DNA of 53,703 bases from Candidatus Poribacteria bacterium (lineage in GTDB: Bacteria; Poribacteria; DTPJ01; WJIO01). The position numbers were made by a program, and so were the translations under genes. Under the pieces are notes generated by a model. The model was not told the DNA's origin. It did not search any database and saw nothing but the letters and a program-made list of their open reading frames with translations. The stretch lies in contig WJIO01000153.1 in NCBI GenBank assembly GCA_014730235.1, positions 1-53,703 of the forward strand, read 5' to 3'. Shown here one piece after another: positions 14,759-24,381 of the stretch; position 1 is the stretch's first letter, and every line of letters begins with the position of its first letter.

Positions 14759-17677
14759 ATGATTAAAAGACTAATACCGTTAGCAATTTTAATATGCTTT
14801 ATAAGTGCTTGTGGCATAAAGTCAGTATTCCATCGAGAGCCGCCACCTGTAAAACCCGAAGTGGTAAGAGAAGCCGACTGGACTGTTGATTTTAACGATG
14901 TATATTTCGTTGATGAAAACACCGGCTGGATAGTTGGACAGGAAGGAACAATAATCCATACCATTAATGGCGGTAAAAATTGGCAAAATCAGGATAGCGG
15001 CACAGATTCAACATTGAATAAAGTCGAATTCAATAATGAAAAAGACGGATGGGTCGTTGGCGATAACGGAATACTACTCCATACCATAGACGGCGGCAGA
15101 AATTGGCGAGTGATAAAACTCACCGATGCGAATTTAACTGATTTACATTTTGCAGATGCATATCGCGGCTGGATAACTGGCCAGGGTGGAGCACTTTATT
15201 TTACTCCCGATGGTGGTAAAACATGGAATTTTAAATCTTCCGGCATTGGAGAAGCTTTGCACAGTGTTTTCTTTTCAAGTCGACGGGAAGGATGGATACT
15301 CGCTGAATTTGGCCTTACTTTACATACTGAAGATGGCGGTAAAACATGGGATATGCAGAGGATAGATACCGTTCATAGTTTCCTTGAAACCCAATTCGTT
15401 GATGAACTTACCGGCTGGACAGTAGGCACAGGAGCAACTATTTACCATACAAAAGACGGTGGTAACATATGGGAATCCCAGGACGGTGAAATACCCGATC
15501 ACCATTATGCCATATTTGACCTGCATTTCACAGACGATATAAACGGTTGGCTTGTATCCCAGGATGGCACAGTATCTCATACTAATGATGCTGGCGAAAA
15601 CTGGAGCAAGCAGGAAACGGGAACCCGGAACGATCTCTTTGCAGTACATGCCATTGATAAAAACAACGTGTGGGTTGCAGGCTCTGGTGGAACTATACTA
15701 CATTCCACCGACGGCGGCGCAAACTGGAATATAGAGGCAGAAACCACGTCTGAAAACCTATCCGGTGTTGACGTTTCAGAAACAGGTAGCGGGTGGGCGG
15801 TGGGACATCGTGGAGCCATCTACCGTACAAATGACGGCGGAAAAAACTGGGAACGGCAGAACAGCGGAACGGTGGCAGGACTTAACAAGGTCTATGCTGT
15901 GGATGATAACCAGGCCTGGGCTATCGGTGAAGCCGGTAATATACTCCACACTGAGGATGGTGAAAGCTGGGAGATACAAAAGGGTAATGACTGGCTTGGG
16001 CTTCACGACGTTCAGTTCCTGAGCAAAAACAGCGGCTGGGCTGTAGGTGACATTGGTGGAGTATTTTTTACAAATGATGGCGGTGAAAATTGGATTGAAC
16101 AGCGCGGCTTTATCTTTGAATCCCTGAGGGCATTGCAGTTTGTCACCCCCAAAAAAGGCTGGATAGTGGGTTGGCCAGGTAAAATTCTTCATACTACAGA
16201 CGGTGGTAAAACATGGAAACAGCAAGATGGAGATACATATAACGAGCTTTACTCTGTATGCTTTGTTGACGAAAAAACAGGCTGGATATCCGGACAATAT
16301 GGCGTAGTGTTACACACAGAAGATGCTGGAAAAACCTGGGTAGAGCAGAATACGGGAACGGATGTCAACCTTAATAAAATATACTTCGCATCGCCAAAAG
16401 CCGGTATTGCTGTAGGGGATAAAGGCATTTTAATCGTAACACAGGACGGTGGAAAAACATGGAAAAGATACGACAGCGGAACTACCGAAAATCTAAAGGA
16501 TATAAGCGTTGGAAAAGATAAACTCATCGCTGTAGGTGAAAATGGTGTAGCTGTGGATTATAAAATACCATCCGTTACAAATTATTCCAGGCGAAAGCTG
16601 GTAATTCAGGAAAACTCAAAGCCTCAAAAATCAGATTTAGACGTGGTTTGGGAACAATCCAAAACCTCTGGTAATTCTATTCTCAATCGAGTATACTTTA
16701 TTGATGCTTTAAATGGCTGGTCGGTGGGAAATAAGAATATCATATTACATACAACAGACGGCGGTGGTAACTGGAAAATACAGAAATCTCCGATTGAAGC
16801 ATCCATCGTCGGGCTTAAGTTTATCTCATCAAAATTGGGCTGGATTATTTCAGATAACGCAACTGTTTTATACACCAGCGACGGTGGAAACACATGGAGT
16901 GTCCAGAACGCCGATTCCCGGCCGGTAATGACTGTTCTTGATGCCAACCTGTCGCCGGTAAAGGTAAGCTATGAGTTAAACGCAGCATATTTTCCCGTAT
17001 CCAGCGAAGGATGGGCTGTGGGCAACAGCGGAGCCATACTCCATAACATTGACGGTGGAACAGAATGGACACCCCAGGAAAGCCAGAGCGGCGCTCCATT
17101 GAAAGATATACATTTCCCTGACCAGAATCACGCCTGGGTGGTGGGTTCATGGGGTGCTATTCTATACACCAATGATGCAGGCGAAAATTGGCTGGTGCAA
17201 ACCAGTAATACAGGCTATGATCTGGAAGGCGTATATTTCATAAGCCCTGATGAAGGCTGGGTAGTAGGCAAATACGGTATAATCCTTCACACTAATGACA
17301 GCGGCGTGGAATGGTCATCCCAGGACAGCGGTGTAGATGAACATCTATATTCTGTATGCTTTGTGAATAAAAACGAAGGCTGGGCTGTTGGACAGAATGG
17401 AACTGTAATCCATACATCCGACGGAGGTATGAGTTGGCAGCAGGAAGGTTCTGGAACTGATAAAGATTTATATCATATAATTTATGTGAAAGACATTGGT
17501 TTGGTAGCTGTAGGCGCAGATTCTACTGTTATTATGAGATATGTTGATTCTTCAAGATTAGTTAAAATTTTTGGCTCTTCCGGGTTCAGTATGGTAAAGA
17601 TAAGAAACTTCCTTATGCCGTCATTCCTGCGAAAACCAACAGCCAATAAGTTGGGTAAAATTTTCAATTATAACTAA
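14759..17677 (+). CDS. Ycf48/HCF136-like repeat lipoprotein (19 HTxDGGxxW motifs) with MITE-derived C-terminus
   Basis: The 972-residue protein has a lipobox ISAC (C18), so it should be lipid-anchored outside the cytoplasm. From about residue 40 it contains 19 copies of a blade motif of the form GWxVGxxGxIxHTxDGGxxW, the pattern of Ycf48/HCF136 and BNR/Asp-box propellers. That number suits two or three propellers, with a break near residues 590-640. Ycf48 assists photosystem II assembly in phototrophs; nothing here suggests photosynthesis, so only the fold is inferred. Residues 939-972, including the stop, lie inside MITE-like copy D, so the native C-terminus has been replaced. A sigma-54 promoter lies upstream. 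CTGGAG precedes ATG 14759. Confidence 0.85.
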   Translation: MIKRLIPLAILICFISACGIKSVFHREPPPVKPEVVREADWTVDFNDVYFVDENTGWIVGQEGTIIHTINGGKNWQNQDSGTDSTLNKVEFNNEKDGWVVGDNGILLHTIDGGRNWRVIKLTDANLTDLHFADAYRGWITGQGGALYFTPDGGKTWNFKSSGIGEALHSVFFSSRREGWILAEFGLTLHTEDGGKTWDMQRIDTVHSFLETQFVDELTGWTVGTGATIYHTKDGGNIWESQDGEIPDHHYAIFDLHFTDDINGWLVSQDGTVSHTNDAGENWSKQETGTRNDLFAVHAIDKNNVWVAGSGGTILHSTDGGANWNIEAETTSENLSGVDVSETGSGWAVGHRGAIYRTNDGGKNWERQNSGTVAGLNKVYAVDDNQAWAIGEAGNILHTEDGESWEIQKGNDWLGLHDVQFLSKNSGWAVGDIGGVFFTNDGGENWIEQRGFIFESLRALQFVTPKKGWIVGWPGKILHTTDGGKTWKQQDGDTYNELYSVCFVDEKTGWISGQYGVVLHTEDAGKTWVEQNTGTDVNLNKIYFASPKAGIAVGDKGILIVTQDGGKTWKRYDSGTTENLKDISVGKDKLIAVGENGVAVDYKIPSVTNYSRRKLVIQENSKPQKSDLDVVWEQSKTSGNSILNRVYFIDALNGWSVGNKNIILHTTDGGGNWKIQKSPIEASIVGLKFISSKLGWIISDNATVLYTSDGGNTWSVQNADSRPVMTVLDANLSPVKVSYELNAAYFPVSSEGWAVGNSGAILHNIDGGTEWTPQESQSGAPLKDIHFPDQNHAWVVGSWGAILYTNDAGENWLVQTSNTGYDLEGVYFISPDEGWVVGKYGIILHTNDSGVEWSSQDSGVDEHLYSVCFVNKNEGWAVGQNGTVIHTSDGGMSWQQEGSGTDKDLYHIIYVKDIGLVAVGADSTVIMRYVDSSRLVKIFGSSGFSMVKIRNFLMPSFLRKPTANKLGKIFNYN

Positions 17678-17690
17678 ATCCGGAAGAACC
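17573..17690. mobile_element. MITE-like element, copy D, inside the 3' end of the Ycf48-like gene
   Basis: The left end GGCTCTTCCGGGTTCAGTAT and the inverted right end GGTTCTTCCGGATTTAGTTA bound 118 bp. The core keeps only one ATTCCTGC arm. The flanks (AAATTTTT and ACATATAA) do not match, so it is an old or rearranged copy. It supplies the last 34 codons and the stop of the gene. Confidence 0.8.
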
Positions 17691-17750
17691 ACATATAATA
17701 CTGAATACTGGTTACTTAGTGCTGCTGAATTAACACGGAGGTATAACAAA

Positions 17751-20213
17751 ATGATAAAAAAAAGCTTCCTTTGTCTGATGATATTTACAGGTATGTTCTG
17801 GTCTTTGACTTCAGCGTTGGCTTTGCCGGATCTGGCAATTGATTCGGAAAGCATAGGGTTCTCAGACAATAACCCTACAGAGGGTGACCCTATGTCAATA
17901 ACAGCTAAGGTTATCAACAAGGGAGATGCAGAAATACCTGATGACATAGAGGTAAGATTTATAGAGGGTGATCCGGAAAAAGGCGGTCTTCAAATTTCCT
18001 TTGAAGCTATAATCCTGGGTCTTAAAGCCGGGGAAAGTAAAACTATAGATGTTAAATGGAGAGCTGCTTCTGGAAAGACTGATATACATGTAATAGCAGA
18101 TCCGGAAAATGAAATAAAAGAATCAAATGAAAAGAATAACTATGCCATAAAGCCAATAGAGGGCAAAAAGTGGAAAAGCCCGAAAGTAAACGAAAAGCAG
18201 ATAAACGAAACTATAAAAAAAGCCGCTGAATGGATTAAAAGCCAGCAGGGAGAGTTTTATGTCACATGTCCTAACGGTCATGACAATTTCCTTTACGCCG
18301 CTTTAGCCTATGGGAAATGTGTAATATGTGGAGCTAGTCTTGATGGAATAAGTCCTGAAAGATACCCAGAACAGCAAAGACCCGGTGGCTGGATGGCAGA
18401 AATCGGCCCTGGTATGACATCCCTCATGATAATGACACTGCTTCATGCCGGTGTTGACGTATCAGACCCTGCCATAGAAAAGGGATTCGATCATCTATTT
18501 AACAAAGCACCAACAAAATGGGAAGAATGGACTGATCCTTACGACTTCTCAACCGGTATTCTCGCCCTAACAGCTACTGGAAACAAAGAAAAATACATGG
18601 ATCTGGTTCAGTATTCTGTAAATCGTCTTGAAGCTTTACAAACTGAGGATGGTGGATGGGGATACGGCACCATAGCCGACGCTGCACATTTACAATATGT
18701 CATGTTTGGTCTTTATGCCGCCAAACAATGGGGAGCAGAGATAAAACCCGATACCTGGACAAGAGCAGTTGCCTGGCTTATAGGTATGCAGCAACCTGAT
18801 GGTGGTTGGAATTACTATTCATCCGGAAGCGGTCCTTACGCTGAGTGTTCTTATGGAAGCATGACAGCGACTGCTGTCATGTCCTTGAAAGCTGCCGGAT
18901 TATCCAGAGATAACAAAGCAGTAAAGCGTGGAGTTGAATGGCTGGAAAGATATTACTCCATAACCAGAAATCCCGGTACTTTCTACTGGCATTATTACTA
19001 TCTGGTTGCCCTTCAAAGAGCTATGGATATTCCACCCAAACAGGAGAAACTTGGCAGTCATGATTGGTATCAGGAAATTGCCAGCTTCCTTGTGAAAAAA
19101 CAGCAGGAGGATGGAAGTTGGATAGCCGCTACACCCATATACACCACAGGTGCTATCGGACAAGCTCCGGAAATAGCCAGTTGGGCTAAAGACAGGGGCG
19201 ATCTGATGGCGACCTCCTTTGCTGTCTTATTTCTCACCAGGGCTATGCCTGAACCTGCTGGTACCGATGTGGGTATGATTAAGGATAAGATGGAATTTTC
19301 CAAATCATCCCCTGATGAAGGTGAAGAGGTAACCATAAAAGCCTCGGTGATAAATCAAGGTAGTATTCCTGTAGAAAATCTGGAAGTTAAATTCTATGAT
19401 GGTGCTCCTGAAAGCGGCGGTGTCCTCATCGCTGCTCAACCTTTGCCGTTGCTTTCCGTTGGTCAGGAAGCGCAGGTAAAAGCAACGTGGAAAGCTGTCA
19501 ACACAGGAGAACACAAAATATATGCTGTAATTGATCCGTCGGATATTATTCAGGAATTTGATGAAAAAAACAATATAATATTTGACACTATAATCGTAGG
19601 TGGCGAAGAAAAACCAGCTATCCCGGCTATGGTTAAACTGGGTAATGGTCTATATAAACTTGGTAAAGTTGACGTGGATTTAAACAGCAATACTATAAAA
19701 ATACACGGAAAGATGAACATGTCCTATGGACTTATAGAGCTTCTGGCATGTTCCAGCATAGGCAAAGTTCACGAAAGCGCAATCGTGCTGGATGTAGACC
19801 CAATACATCTACAAACAGCGTTAATATTAATGGGGCTGGAATATGAAGGCGGACTACGTTATCAGGGTGATCCCCAAACACCAAAAGGCGATAGGGTGTA
19901 TATATGGGTGGAATGGAACTCAGAAGGTCAGGTTAAACGCCATCGAGCCGAGGATTTAGTATTTAATCGGGAAAAGCAAAGCACCATGCCGCATGTGGGA
20001 TGGGTATTCTCAGGTTCAAGAATTAACGATAACGGAGTTTTCATGGCCCAGGCCATAGGTACAATAATAACAACTTTTCATGATCCCGATGCCATTATTG
20101 ATAATCCACTGCCCGAAGGTGCAGATGATACCGTATACATCGTAAATACAAAATTAGCCCCACCAAAGGGCACTGATATAACCATGATAATAACTCCAGT
20201 CGGTTCCTCATAA
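17751..20213 (+). CDS. Secreted CARDB / prenyltransferase-like toroid / CARDB / YdjY protein
   Basis: The 820-residue protein has a signal peptide (about 1-24). Domains in order: CARDB Ig-like (about 25-125, ending in PENEIKESNEKNN); an alpha/alpha toroid of the squalene-cyclase/prenyltransferase type (about 145-480) with QTEDGGWGYG, QQPDGGWNYY and QQEDGSWIA motifs; a second CARDB (about 502-592); and a YdjY-type domain (about 600-820; GLIELLACSSIGKVHESAIVL). An insertion at 173-193 carries C173, H177, C190 and C193, a likely zinc ribbon. The acidic DXDD motif of squalene cyclases is not evident, so binding rather than cyclisation is likely. ACGGAGG precedes ATG 17751. The next gene starts 6 bases after the stop. 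Confidence 0.85.
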   Translation: MIKKSFLCLMIFTGMFWSLTSALALPDLAIDSESIGFSDNNPTEGDPMSITAKVINKGDAEIPDDIEVRFIEGDPEKGGLQISFEAIILGLKAGESKTIDVKWRAASGKTDIHVIADPENEIKESNEKNNYAIKPIEGKKWKSPKVNEKQINETIKKAAEWIKSQQGEFYVTCPNGHDNFLYAALAYGKCVICGASLDGISPERYPEQQRPGGWMAEIGPGMTSLMIMTLLHAGVDVSDPAIEKGFDHLFNKAPTKWEEWTDPYDFSTGILALTATGNKEKYMDLVQYSVNRLEALQTEDGGWGYGTIADAAHLQYVMFGLYAAKQWGAEIKPDTWTRAVAWLIGMQQPDGGWNYYSSGSGPYAECSYGSMTATAVMSLKAAGLSRDNKAVKRGVEWLERYYSITRNPGTFYWHYYYLVALQRAMDIPPKQEKLGSHDWYQEIASFLVKKQQEDGSWIAATPIYTTGAIGQAPEIASWAKDRGDLMATSFAVLFLTRAMPEPAGTDVGMIKDKMEFSKSSPDEGEEVTIKASVINQGSIPVENLEVKFYDGAPESGGVLIAAQPLPLLSVGQEAQVKATWKAVNTGEHKIYAVIDPSDIIQEFDEKNNIIFDTIIVGGEEKPAIPAMVKLGNGLYKLGKVDVDLNSNTIKIHGKMNMSYGLIELLACSSIGKVHESAIVLDVDPIHLQTALILMGLEYEGGLRYQGDPQTPKGDRVYIWVEWNSEGQVKRHRAEDLVFNREKQSTMPHVGWVFSGSRINDNGVFMAQAIGTIITTFHDPDAIIDNPLPEGADDTVYIVNTKLAPPKGTDITMIITPVGSS

Positions 20214-20219
20214 TATGAA

Positions 20220-21074
20220 ATGGTTAAACTCGGAAATCCTGTTTTAAAACGTGAAATCAGGTTAAAAACTCCCGCGTCAAAGTTAATTATCGCCATTTCA
20301 ATTCGCTTTGCCTGCCTGGGGATAATATATATTTTGATTGACTTTTCCCGCCTGGGAAGTGGATTATTGGCTTTTGCACTCTCCGAAACGCTAATAATAT
20401 TACTTTTCACCCCTGCATCAATCCTGGAATCCTTTGCCAGTAAAACCGCCAAAAGAGATAATCTGGAATTATCTCTCACTTCTCTGAAACCACATTCTGT
20501 AATTACAGGTAAATTTGTAAAAGCAGTCTTTTATAATTTTGTGTTTATCGTTATTTCTGCATTATTCATGTTTATATTGCCGCTTTTTTATAGAGGTTTA
20601 AGTTTCTGGCGAATTGCATCCGCAAATCTGGCGATTTTAGGTATATTATTTACCATCTCCGCTTTTACACTATCATTGACTTTGATATTCAGAAGAAAAA
20701 TACTTCTTTCAACCTTAGTTTCATATTTTCTTATAGTGATAATGCTTACCAGCGTCGTTTCGTTTGGGTTTGTGATAGAATCTTTAGAAAGCAATATTAT
20801 CAAAAACAGACTTACTGGGCTTGCTATGCACATTAATCCCTTTATCATGGTTTCCAGAACTTTGGGAACAATAGATATAATGAGAACCAGATATATATAC
20901 GAACTGGCTGATCCTATAGTAACTCGGGGCTTCAGTTATCCTAAATGGTATTCCATAGTCTTAATATATCTTATCAGTTCCTTTATTTTATTAATTCCAT
21001 CCCTAATAATCTATCATCACAACTATTTTTATTCCAGTTGTTGTAAAATTAATAATACCGATTTAGTAGATTAG
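20220..21074 (+). CDS. Six-segment membrane protein, probably an ABC-2-type permease
   Basis: The 284-residue protein has about six membrane segments with a short N-terminal cytoplasmic part (GNPVLKREIRLKTPASK). That layout, and the segment LELSLTSLKPHSVITGKFVKAV, are typical of ABC-2 permease subunits, where a target motif precedes a coupling helix. No ATPase is adjacent on this strand. It starts 6 bases after the CARDB/YdjY stop, so the two are probably co-transcribed, and it ends 35 bases before a convergent FtsX-like gene. Which ATPase it uses, and what it carries, cannot be told. Confidence 0.6.
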   Translation: MVKLGNPVLKREIRLKTPASKLIIAISIRFACLGIIYILIDFSRLGSGLLAFALSETLIILLFTPASILESFASKTAKRDNLELSLTSLKPHSVITGKFVKAVFYNFVFIVISALFMFILPLFYRGLSFWRIASANLAILGILFTISAFTLSLTLIFRRKILLSTLVSYFLIVIMLTSVVSFGFVIESLESNIIKNRLTGLAMHINPFIMVSRTLGTIDIMRTRYIYELADPIVTRGFSYPKWYSIVLIYLISSFILLIPSLIIYHHNYFYSSCCKINNTDLVD

Positions 21075-21109
21075 ATATCTGGTGAAGTTGCAGACTTTGA
21101 CACCACATT

Positions 21110-22375
21110 CTAAACGCTCCTTAAAGCTTCCACTGGCTCTATCTTTGCAGCCCGTCGGGACGGGAAGTAGGAAACGACAGTCGCAACAACTACTCCAAAT
21201 ATAAACGAACCAATTAAAATGGAGAAATCAAATCTGGGATAAATAATATCTGTTGTCATAAAATCCACGCTTCCACCAGAAAGTTTCTGAAGGTTAATCC
21301 CAACCTCAGATAATATAAAGTCTATTCCTCCACCCACTACCATACCGATAAATGATCCAATTACACTTATGAGCATGGCCTCAACCACAAACAGCAGGAT
21401 AATCTGTCCGCTGGACATACCCAAAGCGCCTATTGTTCCTATTTCTTTCATACGTTCGTATATTACCATCATGGTAGTGTTTATAATCACAGTAGAAGCG
21501 AGAACCAGCAGGAAAAGATATATAAAACTATAGATATTAGTTGCCACGCTAAACATGGACAGCATACCCTCCTGTTTATTCCAGGGAACAACTGCGTAAT
21601 ACGGATCATCCATTTTACTATCTATCTGACTTTTTATCTTTTCACTAATTTCCTCAGCATTTTCAGGCTTATTCACCATTATAATTATCTCACTGGCATT
21701 TTGACCCATCTCCAGAAGCCTTTGTGCAAAACCAATGGGTATATAAAACAACTTATCGTCTATAGCCGATATACCGAAGCTGAAAGTACCGGAAACTGTA
21801 AAAGTCATTCCCCGAAGGGAATCATAAGCAGTTCTAGCAAGAATAGTTATTTTTTCTCCGGTTTTAAGCCCTAATTTACTGGCCAGACCCTTACCCATTA
21901 TTATTTCACGATTAGAATTGCTACCAGTAGATAAGTATCCCCCATCTACCATTTTGTTATCAAAGGATATAAGTCGATCCTCGGCTTCAGGTTCAACCCC
22001 TATGCCCAAAGCTGAACTGTTTTTACCACTATGGCTCAGAAGCACACCAAACTTGATTCTGGGAGCTACAATCTCCACATCTTCAACGGATTTCAGAACA
22101 GGGAGTAACTCCTGATATCCTCCACCGTCAAAACCGTCAATCATGTGTTCCAACGGCATCATATCCTGTTTTTCATAATATTTATTATGGGAAATCTTTA
22201 TATGACCTGATTCCACTTTGGTGAGGGAATCGAACATGGAATCTATTATCCCACCTATATACCCCCTCATCACCAGTATTACCATTATAGCAATGGATAT
22301 GGCTATAGCAGAGAGCATTGTACGTCTTTTATTCCTGCCGATATTTCTGAAAGCCATTTTGAATATATAACGCAT
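21110..22375 (-). CDS. FtsX/MacB-type ABC permease (second of pair)
   Basis: The 421-residue protein has TM1 (about 20-40, RRTMLSAIAISIAIMVILVM), a large extracytoplasmic MacB-like core (about 45-275) and three C-terminal segments (about 285-310, 330-355, 385-408). The segment VIYERMKEIGTIGALGMSSGQI matches the coupling region of LolC/LolE/FtsX permeases. AGAGGTATTC precedes ATG 22375. It lies 21 bases after its paralogue and shares the LolD-type ATPase at 23655-24341. Type VII ABC systems of this shape act on lipoproteins or cell-wall regulation from the periplasmic side. With a LolA-like protein nearby, lipoprotein release is possible, but unproven. Confidence 0.88.
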   Translation of the reverse strand: MRYIFKMAFRNIGRNKRRTMLSAIAISIAIMVILVMRGYIGGIIDSMFDSLTKVESGHIKISHNKYYEKQDMMPLEHMIDGFDGGGYQELLPVLKSVEDVEIVAPRIKFGVLLSHSGKNSSALGIGVEPEAEDRLISFDNKMVDGGYLSTGSNSNREIIMGKGLASKLGLKTGEKITILARTAYDSLRGMTFTVSGTFSFGISAIDDKLFYIPIGFAQRLLEMGQNASEIIIMVNKPENAEEISEKIKSQIDSKMDDPYYAVVPWNKQEGMLSMFSVATNIYSFIYLFLLVLASTVIINTTMMVIYERMKEIGTIGALGMSSGQIILLFVVEAMLISVIGSFIGMVVGGGIDFILSEVGINLQKLSGGSVDFMTTDIIYPRFDFSILIGSFIFGVVVATVVSYFPSRRAAKIEPVEALRSV

Positions 22376-22396
22376 TTGAATACCTCTGGTTAAGTT

Positions 22397-23650
22397 TTAG
22401 GCAGTTCTCAGGGATTCAGTTATTTCCATTCTTATTGCTTTTAAAGATGGGTATATGCTGATTAAGGCCGGAGCCAGGATGGAGAAAGTTGCCGCGAAAA
22501 TAAAAGATTCTGGGTTCCATACGCCTTTTACCACATCCATAATCCTGTAGCCTATATCCACATCCATATTGGTCATAAAACTCCAGTCAAAACCTATATA
22601 AACCTGATAAGCATTTACTAGCAAACCAATTACAACGCCAAAAACAGCTCCAAACAGGCCGATGGCAGCGCCTTCAAAAATAAAACTCCACAATATTTCA
22701 TTATCTCTCATTCCCAGGGCCCGCATCATACCGATTTCTTTTATCCTCTCAAAAACACTCATAAGCATGGTGTTAATAACTCCCACAGCGGCGATGATAA
22801 ATATAACAAGAATGATGATATAACTACCCGCTGTTTTGGTTCTGCTCAGGGTAAGCCAGTCTTTCCCCAGTTCCCTCCAGGAGACGGCCGTTAAATATCC
22901 CATATTATTTGACTTGAGTTCGCTGGAAATATCATCAAGCAAATCCTCAATATCATCGTCTTTGGCCCGAATACCTATTTCTGTTATATCACCCTCCATA
23001 TCCAGATCTCTTTTTGCAATATCCAGGGGAATATAGGCCACAGAGCGGCTTATCTGGGGGTTCGGTGGATTAATTATACCTACCACTTCAACGGAAATAG
23101 CCTGATACGTATCGTATTTAGTTCGGGTTAGTATTGTCAGCATATCCCCGATTTTCACCTCTAGTTTTTTTGCCGCCATTTTACCTATAATTACGCCGTA
23201 TTCATCAGTTTTCAAATAGCGACCGGAATCAATAGATTCTTTAAGACTATAGACATTTTTATCCATATCAGGTTCTATACCTATAACCGTAAAAGGACGT
23301 TCGCCGCCAATCCGCTCATTTATCATCCTTGCGTTAAAGGATATACGTGGGGTAACTGAAATGTCTTCAGTACTAATAATATCCTGTACTTTTTTATAAT
23401 TCTCTATTCCCTTATCCAAAAGTAAAAATCCCTCATCAGACATTTCATCATAAAATTCCTGGTTGTAAATTTTTATATGGGAAGACTCGTAATCAATAAA
23501 ATTACGCACAGATTCGTAATGAAAACCTTTAAGCATAGAATCAGTGAAAACAAATAGAACTATACCTACAGATATAGCAATAAAGGTTATGATAGTACGT
23601 CTTTTATATCGCCAAATATTCTTGAAAGCAAAGCGTATAAGGAACAGCAT
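22397..23650 (-). CDS. FtsX/MacB-type ABC permease (first of pair)
   Basis: ATG 23650 (417 residues) is preceded by AAAGGAAG at good spacing; an upstream in-frame start (23668) would overlap the ATPase gene without a better site. The layout equals that of its neighbour: TM1 (about 20-40), extracytoplasmic MacB-like core, and three C-terminal segments with MSVFERIKEIGMMRALGMRDNEI as the coupling region. The two permeases are paralogues with modest identity and could form a LolC/LolE-like heterodimer. They follow the ATPase by 4 bases, so the three form one transport complex in the inner membrane. Confidence 0.88.
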   Translation of the reverse strand: MLFLIRFAFKNIWRYKRRTIITFIAISVGIVLFVFTDSMLKGFHYESVRNFIDYESSHIKIYNQEFYDEMSDEGFLLLDKGIENYKKVQDIISTEDISVTPRISFNARMINERIGGERPFTVIGIEPDMDKNVYSLKESIDSGRYLKTDEYGVIIGKMAAKKLEVKIGDMLTILTRTKYDTYQAISVEVVGIINPPNPQISRSVAYIPLDIAKRDLDMEGDITEIGIRAKDDDIEDLLDDISSELKSNNMGYLTAVSWRELGKDWLTLSRTKTAGSYIIILVIFIIAAVGVINTMLMSVFERIKEIGMMRALGMRDNEILWSFIFEGAAIGLFGAVFGVVIGLLVNAYQVYIGFDWSFMTNMDVDIGYRIMDVVKGVWNPESFIFAATFSILAPALISIYPSLKAIRMEITESLRTA

Positions 23651-23654
23651 ATAG

Positions 23655-24341
23655 CTACTTCCTTTCATCAGAATGGATCATACCATCTTTCAGGTTGATA
23701 AGTCTTCTTGCTCTATCCATTACCATGGGATCATGGGTAGAAAATATAAATGTAGCGCCTTTTTCTTCGTTCAGTTCACGCATTAAATCCAGAATATCTC
23801 CTCCGGTATTGGAGTCCAGATTTGCCGTCGGTTCGTCGGCAAGTATAATAGTAGGCTCTTTAACCAAAGCCCTGGCAACAGCCACTCGCTGTTGTTGACC
23901 GCCGGATAACTCCCGGGGATAACGGTCTTCCATACCTTCTAATCCTACATCTTTAAGTATTTGGTTGACATTGTTTTGTATTTTTTCCGAATCCCAATGC
24001 AATAATGAAAGGGGAAAGGCTACGTTTTCAAAAGCACTAAGTATGGGTATGAGGTTAAATGTCTGGAAAATAAAACCAATGGACTCACGACGAATATTAG
24101 CCAGCTCTTTTTTGCTGTAATGACTCACGTCATTTTCGTTAATCAGAACTTTACCTTCAGTAGGAGTATCGAGACAACCTATTAAGTTTAGAAGGGTGGA
24201 TTTTCCACTTCCAGAAGGCCCTGCTACGGCAGTAAATTCACCGGCTTCTATTTCCATATCCATCCCTCTAAGAGCATGGACGACGGTTTCTCCTACTTTG
24301 TAATCCTTTTTCAGGTCTAATACACTTACTAGAGCTCCCAT
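23655..24341 (-). CDS. LolD/MacB-type ABC ATPase
   Basis: The 228-residue ATPase is complete: Walker A GPSGSGKST (about 42-50), Q-loop IFQTFNLIPILSAFENV, signature LSGGQQQR, Walker B IILADEPTANLDS and H-loop FSTHD. The Q-loop and signature are those of the LolD/MacB/FtsE group, matching the two FtsX-like permeases downstream. AAAAGGAA precedes ATG 24341. It should energise movement of the permeases' periplasmic domains. It follows the ABC-2 exporter genes by 40 bases, within the same run. Confidence 0.92.
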   Translation of the reverse strand: MGALVSVLDLKKDYKVGETVVHALRGMDMEIEAGEFTAVAGPSGSGKSTLLNLIGCLDTPTEGKVLINENDVSHYSKKELANIRRESIGFIFQTFNLIPILSAFENVAFPLSLLHWDSEKIQNNVNQILKDVGLEGMEDRYPRELSGGQQQRVAVARALVKEPTIILADEPTANLDSNTGGDILDLMRELNEEKGATFIFSTHDPMVMDRARRLINLKDGMIHSDERK

Positions 24342-24381
24342 GCTATATTCCTTTTCATTACAGGTTTTCGAAATTCATAGA

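Noticed and set aside
15776..16297. 173-codon minus-strand frame opposite the Ycf48-like gene
   Set aside because: It is a shadow of the repetitive coding strand, with high Cys/Phe content and no ribosome site.
14880..17500. Regular DNA repeats resembling a CRISPR array
   Set aside because: The periodicity is from coding repeats (HTxDGGxxW) with variable DNA sequence, not identical direct repeats with spacers.
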